A stretch of 31,814 bases of DNA. It comes from Rickettsia typhi. Its GTDB lineage: Bacteria; Pseudomonadota; Alphaproteobacteria; Rickettsiales; Rickettsiaceae. The stretch is from contig CAMCMD010000053.1 of the NCBI GenBank assembly GCA_945875975.1, positions 1 to 31,814 on the forward strand. The letters run 5' to 3'. This document shows, one piece after another, positions 14,389 through 23,292 of the stretch (the first letter of the stretch is position 1; the number at the start of each line of letters is the position of its first letter). The notes below the pieces were generated by a model. That model searched no databases and was not told the origin of the DNA. It saw only the letters and a program-made list of their open reading frames with translations. The position numbers and the translations under genes are program-made.

Positions 14389-15015
14389 TTACCAATGATA
14401 ATCACTACTGCTGCTTGCATTAAAGAACCACCCTTTCCCATAACCGTATGCATAGCCAAGTTTCCAACCTTCTGTTTGCATGGCTTCTATATGCTCCTTA
14501 TCGTTTGCATAATCCTCACGTTTTATTTTCTTGGCCACATAATCAGTATAAAAATCTCTGCCGTGCCTAAACCTTTTTTCCAACTCTAACTCTAGAGGTA
14601 ACTTAATATCTTGAGCACTCATTTCAGCACGCTTAGCCCCTCTTTCGTTTTCTGGAAATTGAGCTAGATACTCATCCCTTTCTTTTGCAGCTCGTTCTTG
14701 GATACGAGTGGTTTCCATTTTATATTGTTCCCATGGGGTAGCGTCAAGATAGTCCGTCCTGCGTGGTAAACTCCCCCTATCCTTATTCCCATCCCTTAGG
14801 CCTGCCCCATAACCCGCCTCTATATGAGGTCTGTAGGAATGCCAACGAATATCACTACCGACATAGCCATAAACTATTATTCCTATAACAGTACTAAAAA
14901 ATATTAACCCAGGGATCATGTGTAAGCCTAAAGCCGCTATAAACCATTTCTTATAACGTATTAAAAACTGTTCTATTGATCCTTGTTCTGTTATTTGTGT
15001 TTTCATAATATTCAT
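14389..15015 (-). CDS. Hypothetical single-pass membrane protein, 208 aa
   Basis: I recognise no family. A transmembrane segment near residues 26-50 (FIAALGLHMIPGLIFFSTVI then IGIIVYGYVG) follows a basic N-terminus. The remainder is hydrophilic and rich in charged helices (about 100-180), bracketed by two glycine/tyrosine motifs, EAGYGAGLRDGNKD and LGYAYGYGKGWF. A second ATG three codons in (15006) is an alternative start. It follows the toxin-antitoxin pair and precedes the transglycosylase, 33 bp upstream of it, so it belongs to the tra operon by position. It may be an envelope component of the transfer machine. Confidence 0.75.
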   Translation of the reverse strand: MNIMKTQITEQGSIEQFLIRYKKWFIAALGLHMIPGLIFFSTVIGIIVYGYVGSDIRWHSYRPHIEAGYGAGLRDGNKDRGSLPRRTDYLDATPWEQYKMETTRIQERAAKERDEYLAQFPENERGAKRAEMSAQDIKLPLELELEKRFRHGRDFYTDYVAKKIKREDYANDKEHIEAMQTEGWKLGYAYGYGKGWFFNASSSSDYHW

Positions 15016-15038
15016 CTCAAATTAAATTATTTATTGAT

Positions 15039-15293
15039 TTAATAATGGTAACGACATTGAACTATAGTCACTGTTTTCTCAGTATGTTTGTATACAAGTC
15101 GGTGTTCTCGATCAACTCTACGAGACCAATACCCTGACCAATCGTGTTTTAAAGGCTCAGGGTCTCCTATACCGCTAAAAGGATTCCTTTTTATATCTTT
15201 AATTAACGAATTAATGCGTTGTAAGATTTTCTTGTCGGTAGCCTGCCAATATAGATAATCTTCCCACGCCTTTTCTGCCCAAGCTATTATCAT
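15039..15293 (-). CDS. yoeB: YoeB-family mRNA interferase toxin
   Basis: 84 aa, exactly the length of E. coli YoeB, and similar throughout (for example EDYLYWQATDKKI, PEPLKHDWSGYWSRR). The catalytic residues established for YoeB are all present at the same positions: Glu46, Arg65, His83 and Tyr84 (ending RYHY). YoeB binds the ribosome and cleaves mRNA at the A site under stress. The start codon overlaps the antitoxin stop (15290-15293, ATGA), typical coupling. With the antitoxin it would stabilise the conjugative element by post-segregational killing or stress response. Very likely functional. Confidence 0.95.
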   Translation of the reverse strand: MIIAWAEKAWEDYLYWQATDKKILQRINSLIKDIKRNPFSGIGDPEPLKHDWSGYWSRRVDREHRLVYKHTEKTVTIVQCRYHY

Positions 15294-15544
15294 TTTTTGA
15301 TTAAATCATGCTGTACTGTTTTACCTGCTTCCACTTCTGAAATAGCTGTTTGTAAACGGCTAGCATTCTTAGGGCTTGCCATTAAATAAAATGTTTCTTC
15401 ATAAGATTTAAAATCTTCTAATGAGATAATAACAGCAGCTTTACCATTTTGCCTTGTAATCACTACAGGCGCATGATCTTCGTTAACTTTATCCAGTACA
15501 CTCGCTAGATTATTTCTTAGAGAAGAATAATTTACAATATCCAT
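15290..15544 (-). CDS. yefM: YefM/Phd-family antitoxin
   Basis: 84 aa from the ATG at 15544. The N-terminal Phd/YefM fold shows MDIVNYSSLRNNLASVLDKV and APVVITRQNGKAAVIIS with the conserved 'DFKSYEET' helix. The C-terminal tail (SRLQTAISEVEAG) would wrap the toxin. The frame is open for 16 codons further upstream (to 15592), but those overlap the promoter and palindrome, and family members begin at the equivalent of MDIVNYSSLR. The protein neutralises YoeB and represses its own promoter. It sits between traG and the tra operon's distal genes, so the pair interrupts the transfer cluster. Confidence 0.93.
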   Translation of the reverse strand: MDIVNYSSLRNNLASVLDKVNEDHAPVVITRQNGKAAVIISLEDFKSYEETFYLMASPKNASRLQTAISEVEAGKTVQHDLIKK

Positions 15545-15571
15545 ATTTGTTACTAATTTTATATATCTTCT

Positions 15572-15600
15572 ATTATACTTGTACTTAAACAAGTACGCAA
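15572..15600 (-). promoter_or_regulatory. yefM-yoeB promoter with palindromic operator
   Basis: On the minus strand TTGCGT (15600-15595) and a perfect TATAAT (15577-15572) are 17 bp apart. Between them is a perfect 7-bp inverted repeat, TACTTGT (15576-15582) and ACAAGTA (15589-15595), around a 6-nt centre. This is what an autoregulated toxin-antitoxin promoter looks like, with YefM binding the palindrome. It gives the module transcription independent of the tra operon, about 28 bp before the antitoxin ATG. Confidence 0.6.
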
Positions 15601-15622
15601 CAAAAAATTGCTTCTTCCTATT

Positions 15623-18454
15623 TTATTTTTTAAACCCAGGCATAGTGATCTTCTTATCTTGGATCGCTCTATCACTAAACCCCAAATTAGTAGCGGCCTC
15701 TTCGCCAGCACGATATATAGTTGATTTTGGAGTGTTGGCTCTCTTTTCATTTACTTCATTTTGAGTTTTTGAGTAATCTATCTTTCCTTGCTCCACTTCT
15801 GCCTTTGTGATTTTTTCCTCTGGGGTAAGATTATCATTAAATACTTCACCCACACCTTTATTATACCCAAGATTACTATTTTTAATCCCATCATTTACCA
15901 CTTGATCCAGTGGTTTTTCTATACCTGTGGCATCCTTAACAACGGCACGTTCCTGCACTTTTGTCGTGTTTTTTGCATGCTGGTCTTGCAAGCTATCCTC
16001 AGTTGCAATTTCCATATTGCCAACGTTTTGAGTATTTCGAGTCAAATCAGCTGCTCTTTTCCCAGCAGTAGCAGAATCTATATGTTTTGAACTACCAGCA
16101 AAAGGGTCATAACTGCTGATAATCGGCATTGCTATAGCGTCTGCCTCGGCTCGGTGCGTATTCATCCAGCGCACTGCCTGTTCTTTGCTACGCAGCTCTG
16201 GATGTTTATGCATCACTTCTTTCATGACCAGATCATTGGCATTGCGATCAATTGTCCCCGCATGAGTTTGGGCATAGGTTAATTGACGGCTAAAGGTATC
16301 AATATCTTGTTGGATTTTAGCTTTTTCATGACCGATCTGATCCAATTTGCTTAAGTTACTAGCAAACGACTTGTTCAAACGAATATCTTCACTATTGGTA
16401 CTGGTTAGTCCGCCAGTTCTAGCCGCAGTTCTTACCTCCTCCATAGCCTTGGAGTATTCCTGCTGCTCCTTAGCAGTCATATCATGCCTCACATCCTTGC
16501 TATTTGAGGCACTAGTGCTTGTTCCTCCGCCTATACCTGTGACTCCACTAATAACCCCAGGAATTTTAGCATCCAGATGAGCACTTGTACCAGTAGAGCT
16601 TGATTCGCCCGCACTGTCGCTTGTACTAGTTGACCCACTGACACCATGCCTTTTGTTAATACTTGCCATAGAGGTGGTGCTAATACCAGCAGCATGAGTA
16701 GTACCGTTGGCAATATTTTTAGCAACGTCTACGGTCTCAGAGTCAGAGATGCTAATTAGACTACTTTCCCTATCAGTCGTACTACCCATAAGACTTTTAG
16801 AGTTGGTTAAATTAGCCGAGTAACCACTTGTCACATTATCAGTAGCTTTATAGTTATTGGCTAAATTATCTACGCGCTCATCAATATACTGACCACCGCT
16901 GCCATCGGTCTGAACTCTTACCTCACCATCATCAATAGCACCACCACCCATAGTCAGATTAGGGGTGTAATTCTCCTGATTTCGGCTCAGAGTGTTATAC
17001 GATCTTTGCGCCATAGATAGATTCGCGTCTGCCATGCTTGCGCCGATAGAGGTTGCAGATGCAACACTAGCTACCGCTCCTGCAATACTTGATAGTGCAT
17101 ATGGACTGCCAAACACAATGGCAAAACTAATGATTGGCACAGCCGAGATTTGTGATTGCGCTGCTGCATATTTCATGAGAATCAACTCCGTAAAACCTCC
17201 TTGGCCAAGCAAACTTAAACCTTCCTCGCCCCAACCACCAACAGCATCCTTGATCTGGATCATCGCTATTGCATGAATGATGGTATAGAATAATGGCCAA
17301 CTACATACCCAAATCATTAACTTTGCGCCAGTAACAATATATGTCCATCCTCCAGGCAATAATGCAAAAGGCAAAATTATAACAAACGACAACACCACTA
17401 ATGCCAGCATAACAGGTTGCGCTGCGGCAGGGATCATCGCCTCGGCCATCTCTGCTCCAACAATAGAGCCAAGAGCCTGATGGAACATACCGCGAGTTGC
17501 CTGCATCTTCACCAGCTCTGGGAATACTCTTGGATGACCTACCTTCTGCCGCCAATCATCATATGATTCACGGTTAGCGTTTAGAATCATCGATTGCTTC
17601 ATCCACTCATTCACGTCTAGCTGACTCTGATCAAGATAGCCCAGTGTATCACTAGTCATCGACTTAATACGTTTGGTCATTAAGCCTTGATTAGTGGTAG
17701 ATAAACCAAGAACCGCACCAAATTTGCTCAACAATAATGGATCTTTGCTATGAGCTTCTACCTCTTTCTTAACCATTTTGCCAGCTTCGGCGCAAGTCAT
17801 GAACTTACCGATCGAACCATCACGATTTGTTGGCTTAATACCGAAACATTTAGCAGGGTTTTCATCCAAGAAAGCTAAGATATCCGTAGCTTTAAGTGCC
17901 GCGTACTTATGACCGCCAAAATTGCCGACAACATACGGCTTCATATAACATTGACGTAAATACTCTTTGGTATTCTGCAACATTATCGGATCTTGTATCT
18001 GCACGTCTCTTAGCTTAGCTACTGCCTTTGCTCCGTATAATATACCAGTTTGTGTTGCACCAGCTGTCGAAACTGGCATTAGAGTTTCTTCCATTAGTTT
18101 TGACAGATGATGTGATACCACTGAAGATAGGGAGGTAAAAAATGATATGCCAAAAGGTATATTATCTATTTTTACTGGCGCGCTAAGTGCCACTTCATCT
18201 TTAATCCACACGGTAGTCTTGGGTGAGAATAAAAGCACAAATGCTATCATTGACGGGATCATCCAGCTCTTACCTAATAAACCAATGTCACCCTTAAAGA
18301 TTGCCTTAATGCCAATATATACACCACCAAGGGTCATTGCCATTGTGCCAACTGGCGTAAGATAAGTACTATCTGATTTAAAAATCATCGCTATAGCATT
18401 AAATACAGCTACAAGCAAATCACCACCACCATATGTATATATTGGGTATTCCAT
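15623..18454 (-). CDS. traG: TraG, F-type mating-pair stabilisation and pilus assembly protein
   Basis: 943 aa, close to F TraG (938). The N-terminus MEYPIYTYGGGDLLVAVFNA is the classic TraG_N start. Several membrane segments follow: about 50-95 (GGVYIGIKAIF, MIAFVLLFSP) and about 345-470 (MLALVVLSFVIILPFALLPG, IWVCSWPLFYTIIHAIAMI). The C-terminal half is a long serine/threonine/asparagine-rich periplasmic region followed by charged helices. TraG acts in pilus assembly through its N-terminal domain and in mating-pair stabilisation and entry exclusion through its C-terminal domain. The ATG at 18454 shares one base with the traH stop (TAATG) and has an AGAGAGG ribosome-binding site. Intact. Confidence 0.93.
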   Translation of the reverse strand: MEYPIYTYGGGDLLVAVFNAIAMIFKSDSTYLTPVGTMAMTLGGVYIGIKAIFKGDIGLLGKSWMIPSMIAFVLLFSPKTTVWIKDEVALSAPVKIDNIPFGISFFTSLSSVVSHHLSKLMEETLMPVSTAGATQTGILYGAKAVAKLRDVQIQDPIMLQNTKEYLRQCYMKPYVVGNFGGHKYAALKATDILAFLDENPAKCFGIKPTNRDGSIGKFMTCAEAGKMVKKEVEAHSKDPLLLSKFGAVLGLSTTNQGLMTKRIKSMTSDTLGYLDQSQLDVNEWMKQSMILNANRESYDDWRQKVGHPRVFPELVKMQATRGMFHQALGSIVGAEMAEAMIPAAAQPVMLALVVLSFVIILPFALLPGGWTYIVTGAKLMIWVCSWPLFYTIIHAIAMIQIKDAVGGWGEEGLSLLGQGGFTELILMKYAAAQSQISAVPIISFAIVFGSPYALSSIAGAVASVASATSIGASMADANLSMAQRSYNTLSRNQENYTPNLTMGGGAIDDGEVRVQTDGSGGQYIDERVDNLANNYKATDNVTSGYSANLTNSKSLMGSTTDRESSLISISDSETVDVAKNIANGTTHAAGISTTSMASINKRHGVSGSTSTSDSAGESSSTGTSAHLDAKIPGVISGVTGIGGGTSTSASNSKDVRHDMTAKEQQEYSKAMEEVRTAARTGGLTSTNSEDIRLNKSFASNLSKLDQIGHEKAKIQQDIDTFSRQLTYAQTHAGTIDRNANDLVMKEVMHKHPELRSKEQAVRWMNTHRAEADAIAMPIISSYDPFAGSSKHIDSATAGKRAADLTRNTQNVGNMEIATEDSLQDQHAKNTTKVQERAVVKDATGIEKPLDQVVNDGIKNSNLGYNKGVGEVFNDNLTPEEKITKAEVEQGKIDYSKTQNEVNEKRANTPKSTIYRAGEEAATNLGFSDRAIQDKKITMPGFKK

Positions 18455-19770
18455 TATCCTCTCTCCCTAGCAATAACATGCTTTTCTATTTGTTCGGCTC
18501 TTCTGTTAATACGATCTGAATCAGTCATTACTGTGCCCCACTCTAAGCCTGCAAACGTTAAAAGAGCATTTAGTGATTTCTCGTATTCGGCCAAATATTG
18601 TTCAAAAGGTTGCTTTTTGCCTCTAAGAGCAATCGTTCCTTTTTTAATATCTTTGGCAGTGAAACTTATATGTGATAACAACATATGACGAGCAACGACC
18701 TGACTTGATCCATCCAGTATTGATGAACCTGAAACCAACTCAAGTGTCATATGATCAAATATTGGAAAACTATTACCAAGCGAATCAAGAAACCCTTTAT
18801 CGGCTTCTGAAAACTCTTCTGTTTGAGCTTGCATTTTCATTTTTAAAGCATCAAGTCTAGCTCTAGCCATACCAGCATATGACTCTTCGGCAGTTATGGT
18901 CACACTATTATTGACAGTTATTGTTAAGCAAGCCGCGTCATTGCAAGTATACATACTAGCACCCGCACCGCCGTTAATATGGATATCCAAACTTTGTTTA
19001 TCACTGGCAAGCGAAGGATAGGGAATCATCACGCCATCTTTAACCACAATAGTACCCGTCATCGACATTAATGGGGCATGTAGTTCAGGTGGTATGCCAG
19101 CAGCAGTAGCAGCTTTGACAAACATATTATAATTATCCAGCAATAATGTTGGATCAGCATCACCCAATTTTGCAACTGCCGCTTGCTGCGCCCCGTGGTC
19201 ACGGCATTTCTTACGTTGACCTCCAAGATCTACCGCGCCGCTCGAGGCCATTTCCTCACATACGGTTTCATACATGGCCGTGTTTTTTGGCAAAGCTGCG
19301 GCAAACCCTGCCTGAACAGCTTTACAGTGGCCAATACCGAATTGATTAATAGTCATTGATAGGTTGCGCAGATCTTTCAATGCTTGCTCGATCTGAGGAG
19401 CATACGTCTTCATTCCTAAGTGAAAACCATAGACTGCCGCTTGTGATCCTAAATTCTCTGCCAAAGCCACTAGTTCTCCGCCCGCCATCATTGAGAATGA
19501 ACCTGCAAAAGCATCAATACCACTACAACCAGTTCTTAAAGAAGGGGGACTCATTCCTAGCGGTTGAAAGGCGGTATTTTTTGTTCTCACTACAGAACTC
19601 CCACCGCTATACCAACCTGCCGCCGCATCCTGATAATTGCCAGGAGTTGTAGTGTTAATATGCAGATTCTTGTATATATCTTTTAACCCAAATGCTGTAG
19701 CCTGACTTGCACCGCATAACATGCCAAAGAGTAATATCAACTTCATTATCTTTTGAGCAAATATTGTCAA
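18454..19770 (-). CDS. traH: TraH, F-type pilus assembly protein
   Basis: 438 aa (F TraH is 458). Signal peptide at residues 1-~26 (IMKLILLFGMLCGASQATA), then the family opening FGLKDIYKNLHINTT and PGNYQDAAAGWYSGGS, and the conserved FAGSFSMMAGGELV. The protein is periplasmic or outer-membrane associated and needed for pilus extension together with TraF and TraU. The start is TTG at 19770: AAGGAGG (19776-19782) lies 5 nt upstream, while the first ATG (19746) has no ribosome-binding site. TTG overlaps the traF stop (19767-19770), so translation is coupled. C-terminal coiled region around residues 300-330. Intact. Confidence 0.93.
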   Translation of the reverse strand: MTIFAQKIMKLILLFGMLCGASQATAFGLKDIYKNLHINTTTPGNYQDAAAGWYSGGSSVVRTKNTAFQPLGMSPPSLRTGCSGIDAFAGSFSMMAGGELVALAENLGSQAAVYGFHLGMKTYAPQIEQALKDLRNLSMTINQFGIGHCKAVQAGFAAALPKNTAMYETVCEEMASSGAVDLGGQRKKCRDHGAQQAAVAKLGDADPTLLLDNYNMFVKAATAAGIPPELHAPLMSMTGTIVVKDGVMIPYPSLASDKQSLDIHINGGAGASMYTCNDAACLTITVNNSVTITAEESYAGMARARLDALKMKMQAQTEEFSEADKGFLDSLGNSFPIFDHMTLELVSGSSILDGSSQVVARHMLLSHISFTAKDIKKGTIALRGKKQPFEQYLAEYEKSLNALLTFAGLEWGTVMTDSDRINRRAEQIEKHVIARERG

Positions 19771-20552
19771 AATAACCTCCTTAAATACTTATCGATATTC
19801 ATGATATTACTGATAATTTGATCGTCACTATTAATACCTCGGGAAATCGGTATCACCTCCGTGCCGTCATTTTTTAACAAATACAATATTGGCGTTTCGC
19901 GTTTTGGATTAAACATTACCATTTTGCCAGCATCTAAAACCCCCTCTATTCCATAAAAATCTCTACCATCATCTGTAGCTGCCAATAGTTCAAAGCCATG
20001 CGTTTTGGCAAATTCCAGCACTATGGGTGCAAATGCATGACAATGCGGACACTCTTCTTGTACTTGCAGCACTAAACCCCAATCATTGCTTAACTTAGCT
20101 AATTTCTTGGCCATTTGGGCCGCTTCAACTTGCTCCTCTACTCTTCTGTGCATCACATTGCTATGCTGCTTCATATTGGTGAACTGACTATCTAGCATTG
20201 CTACCGCAACTCTTTTCTCACCGTAGATTCGCGACTTGTTGATCATTTCTTTTTCTAATTTAAGTTCCGCCAGTAAATGCTCTGGAGTGGGATTGTCTAA
20301 AGCTTGGCGATGAGCTTGTTCATGCTTCTTTTGCAGAGTCCGAATGTTCTTCTCATACTCTGGTAGTTCCTCAAGCTTCTCATTTGATGCTTTAGGCAAC
20401 GAATCGTCTGGTTTTTTCTTCTTAAGTACAGGTTTTTCGTTATACCAGTTAAAGCCCTCCAAGGGCACTGCTCTACCAGCACCCTTTGCATTTGAAGTCA
20501 CTGCTATAAGCTGAAAAAAGATAAATAAAATTATCAATGCTTTGTTTTGCAT
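19767..20552 (-). CDS. traF: TraF, thioredoxin-fold pilus assembly protein with CPHC
   Basis: 261 aa with a signal peptide (residues 1-~22). A helical, charged region (~55-150) precedes a C-terminal thioredoxin-like domain (~158-255) with Cys168-Pro-His-Cys171 (QEECPHCHAFAPIV), and VIPISRGIN near the position of the cis-proline loop. TraF is periplasmic and needed for pilus assembly. An intact CxxC implies disulfide redox or isomerase activity, useful for the cysteine-rich TraN, TraU and TraV encoded in the same cluster. ATG at 20552, 1 bp after the traN stop. Intact. Confidence 0.92.
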   Translation of the reverse strand: MQNKALIILFIFFQLIAVTSNAKGAGRAVPLEGFNWYNEKPVLKKKKPDDSLPKASNEKLEELPEYEKNIRTLQKKHEQAHRQALDNPTPEHLLAELKLEKEMINKSRIYGEKRVAVAMLDSQFTNMKQHSNVMHRRVEEQVEAAQMAKKLAKLSNDWGLVLQVQEECPHCHAFAPIVLEFAKTHGFELLAATDDGRDFYGIEGVLDAGKMVMFNPKRETPILYLLKNDGTEVIPISRGINSDDQIISNIMNIDKYLRRLF

Positions 20553-20553
20553 A

Positions 20554-22851
20554 TTATTTCAATTGCTCCAATTCCTGCTTTAACGTAATTAGTTTATGAT
20601 GAGCCGCTAAAAGCGGTATATACCAAGCCCTAGCCTGCCTACTCAAGTCGTTCTGTACTAGGGAATTTTTTTCATTTTCTAAAAGGCGGCTGAATCTATC
20701 ATATTCAGCACTCGCTCTGTCATACTCTATTTGAGTGGCATTAATTTCCCGTTGCTTAGCTACTCTCTTTTGATCAACTACTCTTTTTCGTTCTCTTTCT
20801 ACCCCTGCCAGTCTTTCCCTCTCTAAAGACGCAAGCCTCTCTTTTTCTAGCATTGCTATTGTGGCCAGTCTTTCACGCTCTATACGTTCTCTCTCTAATC
20901 TTTCCGCCTCCAGTTTAGCTAAACGTTCTGCTTCTATTTTTCTTGCCTCTTCCTCTGCTGCTCTACGTCTGATTTCTCTTTTCTCTTCAGTTGAGGTAGC
21001 CATATGTTCCTGTTGAATCGCTGGGATTTCACCAGGGCTTAAAACGGGGAAGCTCTTATTTGCATTGCTCTTGCCTTTACTAAGCAGCGCATCAAATAAC
21101 TCTTCCATATCAAATTTTGAAAAGTCCAGACTCTTTAATTCATCTAACGTAAATGGCCGACAATTAGGGCTACTTGGAGCACCCCAGTCAATACCTAGCT
21201 GCTTTCTCCCCTGCTCATGAAATATCCGTGCAAGCTTCGAACTAAAACAGCAGAAGTTTCTTTTTTTTATCAAGCATTGACCCAGTACAGGATCTTTTTT
21301 TGAACAGTACATTCCTACTTCATGACAAAGCCCCTTATCACGCTTTAAAGCTAAACCCTGTTCTTCTCCGCTACATTTGCATAAATGAGCATTCTTGCCC
21401 CAACCCTTCATTGAAGAACAACAATCCACAAAACCTACAACAGCTTTTTCGCATCCAGAAACGTGGCCAGGGAATACCGTTATTGGATCTTTGCAAAGGC
21501 CACTACCGCCAGCTTTGACACAATCCTTGTTTGCTTCATTCAAAGCAGCAAGATAGGCAACATTAGCAAAATCTCTATTTTCTTCGAGTACTGGAGTGTG
21601 ACAATCACCGCCTAAACAATAAATTGGCGAATCAGCAAGAGAGTAAAACAATTCTTTCTTAATGCCGCCACACACATAATCACGTTTCCACCTCAAACAT
21701 ATGCTACCAACCTGATACTCACAAACTGAGTCTTTTAATTGACAACCCTGCTTAATCAAGTGAGCGCAACCGTCTTTTGGCTCACTAGTACAGCGATAAC
21801 TTATTTTCTCATACCAACAAGGACGCACAACATCATATTTCTCTAAAAAGGTTTTAACTCCGCTTTTTAGACAAACTCGCCCTGTTTCATAACATTCATT
21901 TGTCTCGGCAAGCTGCTCCATTCCTTCTGTTGCCACTTGCCAATATTCATCTTTTTCAATAAGTCTCTTTAGCTCACCTTGTAAGTTATAATGAAATTTA
22001 ATTATTGACGAACTAATTTTGTATCCCAAAGAGCTGCCACTTCCTTTTGACGTGCCAGGTGGAAATATTACATTTTTTGTAGGCATTTTCTCATTACGAA
22101 AACCACCCCAAGTATTCAGCACAATATCTTGCGATGGAATAGTCACGATCCCATCTACCTCAATTCTTTTGGCAATTGCTGCTTGAATTTGACCTAGCAC
22201 CTCTGGAGAATTTATGATTGTATCGTACTGAAAACTAAAACCTGATCCGCTTGCACTTCTTAAACTTAAATTCCCTTCGCTATATTCCCGCCTCTGCCAC
22301 CAATGCCCTGGAGTTTCCGCATAAGGAATATCTATCGATTTAAGTACAGGAGAATCAAGATACCCCTCCTCTTCCACTTCTAAAACTAATTCGAGGCCTA
22401 CATCTACATTAAAATCCACCCCTTCTGTGCAGGTTTTTTCGACTTTAACGCTGCTAACTTGCTCGGTTGCACTAAGACCTTTGCCCCCAGTTTTGGCCAT
22501 CGGATTTTCTTCAATTGCCAGAGAGTTTTTTATCATCACATTTGATGAGTTGATCTTGTATCTTTCGACTGCATCAATCTTTTTCTCCTCAGCATTTTGC
22601 AAGATCTTACCCATAGGACTGCTTCTTAATTCTTCTGTCCCCCTACCCGTTAAACTGCTGTCATTCAGACTGCCAAGATGAGAAACATCCCCCTTTGGAT
22701 CAATAAACTTTGCAGCACTATCAGGGTTGCCTAATTGTGTTTTATTCGCGTAAGTATCTCTTTTGTTAAAACCAATAGCTACATCCCCTCCCTTAGCTTG
22801 GAAGTAGATAGTAACCGCGATTAAAAAGATCAACTTAATTAGTATTTTCAT
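20554..22851 (-). CDS. traN: TraN, cysteine-rich mating-pair stabilisation protein with coiled-coil C-terminus
   Basis: 765 aa, longer than F TraN (602). Signal peptide at ~1-19 (LIKLIFLIAVTIYF). Residues ~315-560 are cysteine-rich with the expected outer-membrane adhesin pattern, including CWYEKISYRC, CEYQVGSICLRWKRDYVC, GCEKAVVGFVDCCSSMKGWG and KKRNFCCFSSKLARIFHEQG. Residues ~617-725 are a highly charged coiled coil with repeated AERL/ERERL units (LAKLEAERLERERIERERLA), not a usual part of F TraN. TraN recognises the recipient surface and stabilises mating pairs. ATG abuts the trbC stop (TAAATG). Confidence 0.9.
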   Translation of the reverse strand: MKILIKLIFLIAVTIYFQAKGGDVAIGFNKRDTYANKTQLGNPDSAAKFIDPKGDVSHLGSLNDSSLTGRGTEELRSSPMGKILQNAEEKKIDAVERYKINSSNVMIKNSLAIEENPMAKTGGKGLSATEQVSSVKVEKTCTEGVDFNVDVGLELVLEVEEEGYLDSPVLKSIDIPYAETPGHWWQRREYSEGNLSLRSASGSGFSFQYDTIINSPEVLGQIQAAIAKRIEVDGIVTIPSQDIVLNTWGGFRNEKMPTKNVIFPPGTSKGSGSSLGYKISSSIIKFHYNLQGELKRLIEKDEYWQVATEGMEQLAETNECYETGRVCLKSGVKTFLEKYDVVRPCWYEKISYRCTSEPKDGCAHLIKQGCQLKDSVCEYQVGSICLRWKRDYVCGGIKKELFYSLADSPIYCLGGDCHTPVLEENRDFANVAYLAALNEANKDCVKAGGSGLCKDPITVFPGHVSGCEKAVVGFVDCCSSMKGWGKNAHLCKCSGEEQGLALKRDKGLCHEVGMYCSKKDPVLGQCLIKKRNFCCFSSKLARIFHEQGRKQLGIDWGAPSSPNCRPFTLDELKSLDFSKFDMEELFDALLSKGKSNANKSFPVLSPGEIPAIQQEHMATSTEEKREIRRRAAEEEARKIEAERLAKLEAERLERERIERERLATIAMLEKERLASLERERLAGVERERKRVVDQKRVAKQREINATQIEYDRASAEYDRFSRLLENEKNSLVQNDLSRQARAWYIPLLAAHHKLITLKQELEQLK

Positions 22852-23271
22852 TTAGTTTTGTTTATACTCCGTCTGCATAATTTCTAATGCCTTGCTTAAA
22901 GAGATATGACCGCTAATCTTTTTAACGCTGCCACTTTTATTAACGAAGGCAATAACAGGCACTTGTTTTATATTTAGCTGCTCAAACAAATTGGGATTAA
23001 TCTCGACATTAATGCGGACTTGCTCCATCTTAGCTTTCATCTGGGCAAATCTATTGCGACTTTTCTTATCGCCAATAAGTCCTATAACCACCAACTTTGC
23101 GCCGTGTTTTTCTGCTTCGAGAAAGTAGCTCCGCAGAGATTCGTCATTCATTGAGAATGAAACAAATACATAAGTACCTGCCTCGATTTTATTCTGATAG
23201 TTTGACCCACCTGCATTTACAGCAGTACTAAGAGCTATTACCATTGCTAATATTAAATATATTTTTTTCAT
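22852..23271 (-). CDS. trbC: TrbC, F-type pilin assembly protein
   Basis: 139 aa, shorter than F TrbC (212). Signal peptide 1-~20 ending VNAGG. The mature part has a thioredoxin-like alpha/beta core: YVFVSFSMNDESLRSYF near the start (the family's 'hhSFSMP' region), KLVVIGLIGD, and VPVIAFVNKSG with the cis-proline-like turn. No CxxC is present. It is periplasmic and required for pilus assembly with TraW. The position between traU and traN matches F and RAGE gene order. The missing length compared with F is at the N-terminal region and I see no frame disruption. Confidence 0.87.
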   Translation of the reverse strand: MKKIYLILAMVIALSTAVNAGGSNYQNKIEAGTYVFVSFSMNDESLRSYFLEAEKHGAKLVVIGLIGDKKSRNRFAQMKAKMEQVRINVEINPNLFEQLNIKQVPVIAFVNKSGSVKKISGHISLSKALEIMQTEYKQN

Positions 23272-23292
23272 TTCTTCTGTTCTATTCCCCTG

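Noticed and set aside
19146..19652. Plus-strand ORFs opposite traH
   Set aside because: They are antisense shadows of a clearly recognised traH gene.
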